Below are positions 61,162 through 64,000 of a DNA stretch of 64,000 nt, one piece after another. Both the position numbers and the translations under genes were made by a program. Within the stretch, counting starts at the first letter, position 1; each line of letters opens with the position of its first letter. The notes under the pieces were generated by a model. It made no database searches, was not told where the DNA came from, and saw only the letters and a program-made list of their open reading frames with translations. This DNA comes from Sediminibacterium ginsengisoli (GTDB lineage Bacteria; Bacteroidota; Bacteroidia; Chitinophagales; Chitinophagaceae), in NCBI RefSeq assembly GCF_900167075.1, contig NZ_FUWH01000006.1, positions 62,001 to 126,000 of the forward strand, written 5' to 3'.

Positions 61162-63117
61162 ATGAACTTCAAGAAGGTAAGGCCATTCATTTTTCCTGTA
61201 CTGATTGTACTGGTATTTGCTTTTTCAATTGCAGGCTTTCACCAGAGTCTTGGTGATAAATTCAATTTCTGGGGCGTACTCTTTGCCATTTTTAATTTCT
61301 TTATCATGAATGATGCCGACCCTGTGGAAGTGTCGGACAATATCTATATCCTGATTGCCAAATACCTGGCTGCCGTGCTGGTAGGTTTCGGATTGTTCTC
61401 TCTTTCGTATAATTATCTGCGTCGTCTTTTCCTTACCTACAGGATCAGGTTTACCTACACGGGTCATATCATTATATTTTCGCTGGATCATGCAGGGAAA
61501 AGTATTGCGGACAGGTTGATTGACAATGGCTACAAAGTGGTAGTGGTAGAACATGATAAAGAAAATCCTTTCATAGAAGAAATGGAAGATGCCGGTTGTG
61601 TGGTGATCACCGACAGTCCGTTTGAAAAAAAGACGCTCGATGATATCGGCCTTCTCAAGGCAAAAATGTGTATCCTTGCGCATACCAAAGATGCTACAAA
61701 CATAGAGATCGCCAATAAGGTGAGCGAATACATTTACCAGAACCTGACGGAGGAAATGCGTAAAGGGCATGACGCGCTGAAGATACTAGTGCACATAGAT
61801 GAGCAGGATAATATTGAAGTGATCAAGGATTATTTCGATATCAACAACAGCGATGAACATTACGACCTGCATGCATTCAATATAGATGAGCTCGCCGCGC
61901 AGAAGATCTATGATTCATTCCCGCCGTATCAGTATGGAGGTGCAGTTTCCCAGCAACCGGAGCATTCGATAGCCGTGATCGGGGGTAATAAGACGGCTGA
62001 AGCATTCATACTGGAGAACATGATCCTCGGACATTATGCCGGACGACCACCGCTGAAGATCTACCTGGTTGATAAAGATGCAGACACTTTTTATCATGCA
62101 TTCAGATACCGTTATCCTTTCTGCGAAGAGTTTATTGAACTGATCCCTGTAACGATGTTGAACTCCAGTTTCTTCGCCAATTTTGCATGGTCGAAAGAGC
62201 ATATCGAACAGCTCAGCAAAGTGCAGGCTGCTTATTTTTTTGGTGAGAGCGATTCTGTTGTGATGAATACCGCAGCATCCTTCCGCCAGTTTCTTTATAT
62301 ACAGACATTGGGGATCTCGCAGGTGCCGCTGATTATCGCATTACCTGAAGACAGCGGTATTTATGAATTCCTGAATGATAACAGCCGCCATCGCGATGAA
62401 GTACACCAGCTTTTCACGAATACACTGAATATGCATTATGTGAAAAGACAAAGCGACAGCTTCTCCGGCAAAAGCCTGATAGAAGAAACCGCGCTGAATG
62501 ATTCGCTGGCCCGTGTGATCAATTATTATTATTCGGTAAGCTATGAGTTTGAAAACATATTGACCGACAAACTCAATGTTACGCCTAAGCCTGGCCTTGC
62601 ACAGCAACTCACGGATTTTATCATTGCATTCCCCCAACAAAAAGCCGCATTTACAGAACAGGAATTTGAGGCAGCTTTCTTTACTTATATGTCGCAGCTG
62701 ACAAGTGTTTCGGAAGATCGACTGAATGAATATTTTTCGATCAAGAAACGCTGGAATATCCTAAATAACCGCAAGAAAGATTCAAACCGTTATGCAGCAC
62801 GGAATATCAATGTGAAATTTCACATGATGAAAGAGATCGGCTGCTGGCCTGTGAATACGGAGAATATCCTGAAATTCTATCCGCGCCTTGCCGAAGTTGA
62901 ACACAAGCGCTGGAGTGCGGAAAAAATGGTGTTCAATTATAAATTCGGCCCTTTCCCTGCAGATAAGAAAGAGAAATACATATTGAAGGAAGTACTGAAG
63001 ATACATAATCAACTAATACCCTACGAGCAGCTGACAGAAGGAGAAAAGCAGAAAGACCTGAATCTTTTTATGCTTTTGCCACTGTTGTATTCTTTAAAAC
63101 AATCCGGAAAATCATAA
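61162..63117 (+). CDS. Two-helix membrane protein with RCK/TrkA-N-like and C-terminal RyR domains
   Basis: A 651-residue protein. Two hydrophobic helices (FIFPVLIVLVFAFSIAGF, about 10-27, and IYILIAKYLAAVLVGFGLFSLSY, about 62-84) frame a short loop, as in two-helix channels, but the K+ filter TVGYG is absent. A TrkA-N/RCK-like Rossmann unit follows (HIIIFSLDHAGKSIADRLIDNGYKVVVVEHD), with the usual GxGxxG replaced, and a second unit near 275 (HSIAVIGGNKTAEAFI). The C-terminus is a RyR domain (about 570-640): LAEVEHKRWSAEKMVFNYKFGPF, LIPYEQLTEGEKQKDLN. Such architecture suggests ligand-gated membrane sensing of NAD-like nucleotides. It starts 88 bases after the ATPase on the same strand. Confidence 0.8.
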   Translation: MNFKKVRPFIFPVLIVLVFAFSIAGFHQSLGDKFNFWGVLFAIFNFFIMNDADPVEVSDNIYILIAKYLAAVLVGFGLFSLSYNYLRRLFLTYRIRFTYTGHIIIFSLDHAGKSIADRLIDNGYKVVVVEHDKENPFIEEMEDAGCVVITDSPFEKKTLDDIGLLKAKMCILAHTKDATNIEIANKVSEYIYQNLTEEMRKGHDALKILVHIDEQDNIEVIKDYFDINNSDEHYDLHAFNIDELAAQKIYDSFPPYQYGGAVSQQPEHSIAVIGGNKTAEAFILENMILGHYAGRPPLKIYLVDKDADTFYHAFRYRYPFCEEFIELIPVTMLNSSFFANFAWSKEHIEQLSKVQAAYFFGESDSVVMNTAASFRQFLYIQTLGISQVPLIIALPEDSGIYEFLNDNSRHRDEVHQLFTNTLNMHYVKRQSDSFSGKSLIEETALNDSLARVINYYYSVSYEFENILTDKLNVTPKPGLAQQLTDFIIAFPQQKAAFTEQEFEAAFFTYMSQLTSVSEDRLNEYFSIKKRWNILNNRKKDSNRYAARNINVKFHMMKEIGCWPVNTENILKFYPRLAEVEHKRWSAEKMVFNYKFGPFPADKKEKYILKEVLKIHNQLIPYEQLTEGEKQKDLNLFMLLPLLYSLKQSGKS

Positions 63118-63123
63118 CAACAG

Positions 63124-64000
63124 ATGCAGTTTGCTAAAGATATATTTATCAGCTATGCGCATATCGATGACGAATCGCTGATCGAAAATCAGAAAGGTTG
63201 GATCTCCGAATTTCACCGGGCGCTGGAAATACGGCTTGCGCAGTTATTGGGCCGCAGACCTGTGATCTGGCGTGATCCTGCTTTGCAGGGAAATCACATT
63301 TTCGATAAACAGATCGTAGATCAGTTTGCACAGGTAGCGGTGATGATTTCCATCCTGACGCCCCGTTATGTAAAATCGGAATGGTGCGTTCGCGAGGTGA
63401 ATGAGTTTTATGATTGCTGTAATACCAATATCGGTTTCAGTATCAATAACCAGGCAAGGATCTTTAAAGTGATCAAGACACCAGTGAAAGTGGAAGTGCA
63501 TCCTGAAAAGATCCAGAACATTCTGGGGTACGAATTCTATAATACAGACCCGCATACCGGCAGGGTAAAAGAACTGGCACAGGTATTCGGTCAGCAGACT
63601 GAAAAACTCTACTGGGAAAAACTGGATGATCTCGCCAATGACCTGGCAGGGTTTCTTGACGGACTTGAATCTGCAAGCCCTTCCCGCAATACTCCCGCCT
63701 CATCAGTTACAAAAGATATTACCCGTGTATATCTCGCTGAATCGAGTTATGAAACCAAGGAATTCAGAGATAGTTTACGCAGAGAATTACAAGACAGCGG
63801 CTATCATATCTATCCTGATAAGCAATTGCCGCTTGTTGCACCGGTTTTAACGGAAGATGTAAGTGCTTATCTGAAAGAAACACGTTTGTCGATTCATCTG
63901 ATCGGCGAACATTATGGCATTATACCGGAAGGGACCCAGAAATCCATTATAGAACTACAGAACGAGATCGCAGCGGCAGCCAGCGGCAATACGTCATTGG
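63124..64000 (+). CDS. TIR-domain protein with a second TIR-like region, cut by the window end
   Basis: 292 residues are visible from ATG 63124. Residues 1-150 are a TIR domain: KDIFISYAHIDDE, GWISEFHRALE, DPALQGNHIFDKQIVDQF, VAVMISILTPRYVKSEWCVREVNEF, with Glu91 at the usual NADase glutamate position. From about 190 a second region (RVYLAESSYETKEFRDSLRRELQDSGYHIYPDKQLP, RLSIHLIGEHYGIIPEG) resembles the TIR-like segment found in other bacterial signalling proteins. It follows the RyR gene by 6 bases. TIR domains cleave NAD+ to make signals or to kill. The C-terminal partner domain lies beyond the window. Confidence 0.88.
   Translation, partial: MQFAKDIFISYAHIDDESLIENQKGWISEFHRALEIRLAQLLGRRPVIWRDPALQGNHIFDKQIVDQFAQVAVMISILTPRYVKSEWCVREVNEFYDCCNTNIGFSINNQARIFKVIKTPVKVEVHPEKIQNILGYEFYNTDPHTGRVKELAQVFGQQTEKLYWEKLDDLANDLAGFLDGLESASPSRNTPASSVTKDITRVYLAESSYETKEFRDSLRRELQDSGYHIYPDKQLPLVAPVLTEDVSAYLKETRLSIHLIGEHYGIIPEGTQKSIIELQNEIAAAASGNTSL

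Overview
The window looks like a chromosomal segment of a Bacteroidota bacterium, most likely a Chitinophagaceae relative. The grounds are exact TAnnTTTG -7 promoter elements upstream of several genes, weak Shine-Dalgarno use, a futalosine-pathway menaquinone enzyme, Gly-rich S9 peptidases, HU-CCDC81-type and DUF2490 proteins, and the gene content of the injection-system cluster. No rRNA, tRNA, CRISPR array, insertion sequence or prophage core gene was seen.

Bases 1-34,660 are mostly housekeeping genes on both strands: two universal stress proteins, NADP isocitrate dehydrogenase, type II NADH dehydrogenase, aminofutalosine synthase, a nucleoside MFS permease, thioredoxin, DnaE, an NlpC/P60 lipoprotein, aspartate aminotransferase, L-serine dehydratase, a large S9 peptidase, a 2-oxoacid dehydrogenase E2 with a DUF2490 protein, CinA, a PBP4-type carboxypeptidase, a thioesterase, an envelope operon (TPR protein, outer-membrane barrel with a very basic N-terminus, HU-like membrane protein, methyltransferase), glutaminyl cyclase and a FAD oxidoreductase. 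Inside this stretch, at 12.1-13.6 kb, an Rpn-family PD-(D/E)XK nuclease gene is followed by a near-identical copy and a diverged copy of its C-terminal module, each as a separate small ORF.

Bases 34,700-61,080 hold an extracellular contractile injection system (eCIS). First come cargo-like genes: a DUF4157 protein with 16-residue repeats, broken by a -1 frame change at an A9 tract from a Gly/Ala-rich C-terminal half, and a small protein sharing a PAV..QAKS motif. A methyltransferase and a membrane-anchored GH18-like protein follow on the opposite strand. The particle genes then run co-directionally: DUF4255 cap, an unknown 280-aa protein, sheath, two tube proteins, DUF5908, LysM, VgrG-like spike, PAAR, gp25, J-like baseplate protein, fibre-like protein, Pvc12-like baseplate protein, modular tape measure and AAA+ ATPase. 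Tight spacing suggests one or a few long transcripts.

Bases 61,160-64,000 carry, on the same strand, a two-helix membrane protein with an RCK/TrkA-N-like domain and a C-terminal RyR domain, followed by a TIR-domain protein that runs off the window. This pair suggests an NAD-derived signalling or defence module next to the injection system. The least explained items are the TIR/RyR module, the frame-split DUF4157 cargo and the Rpn C-module array.
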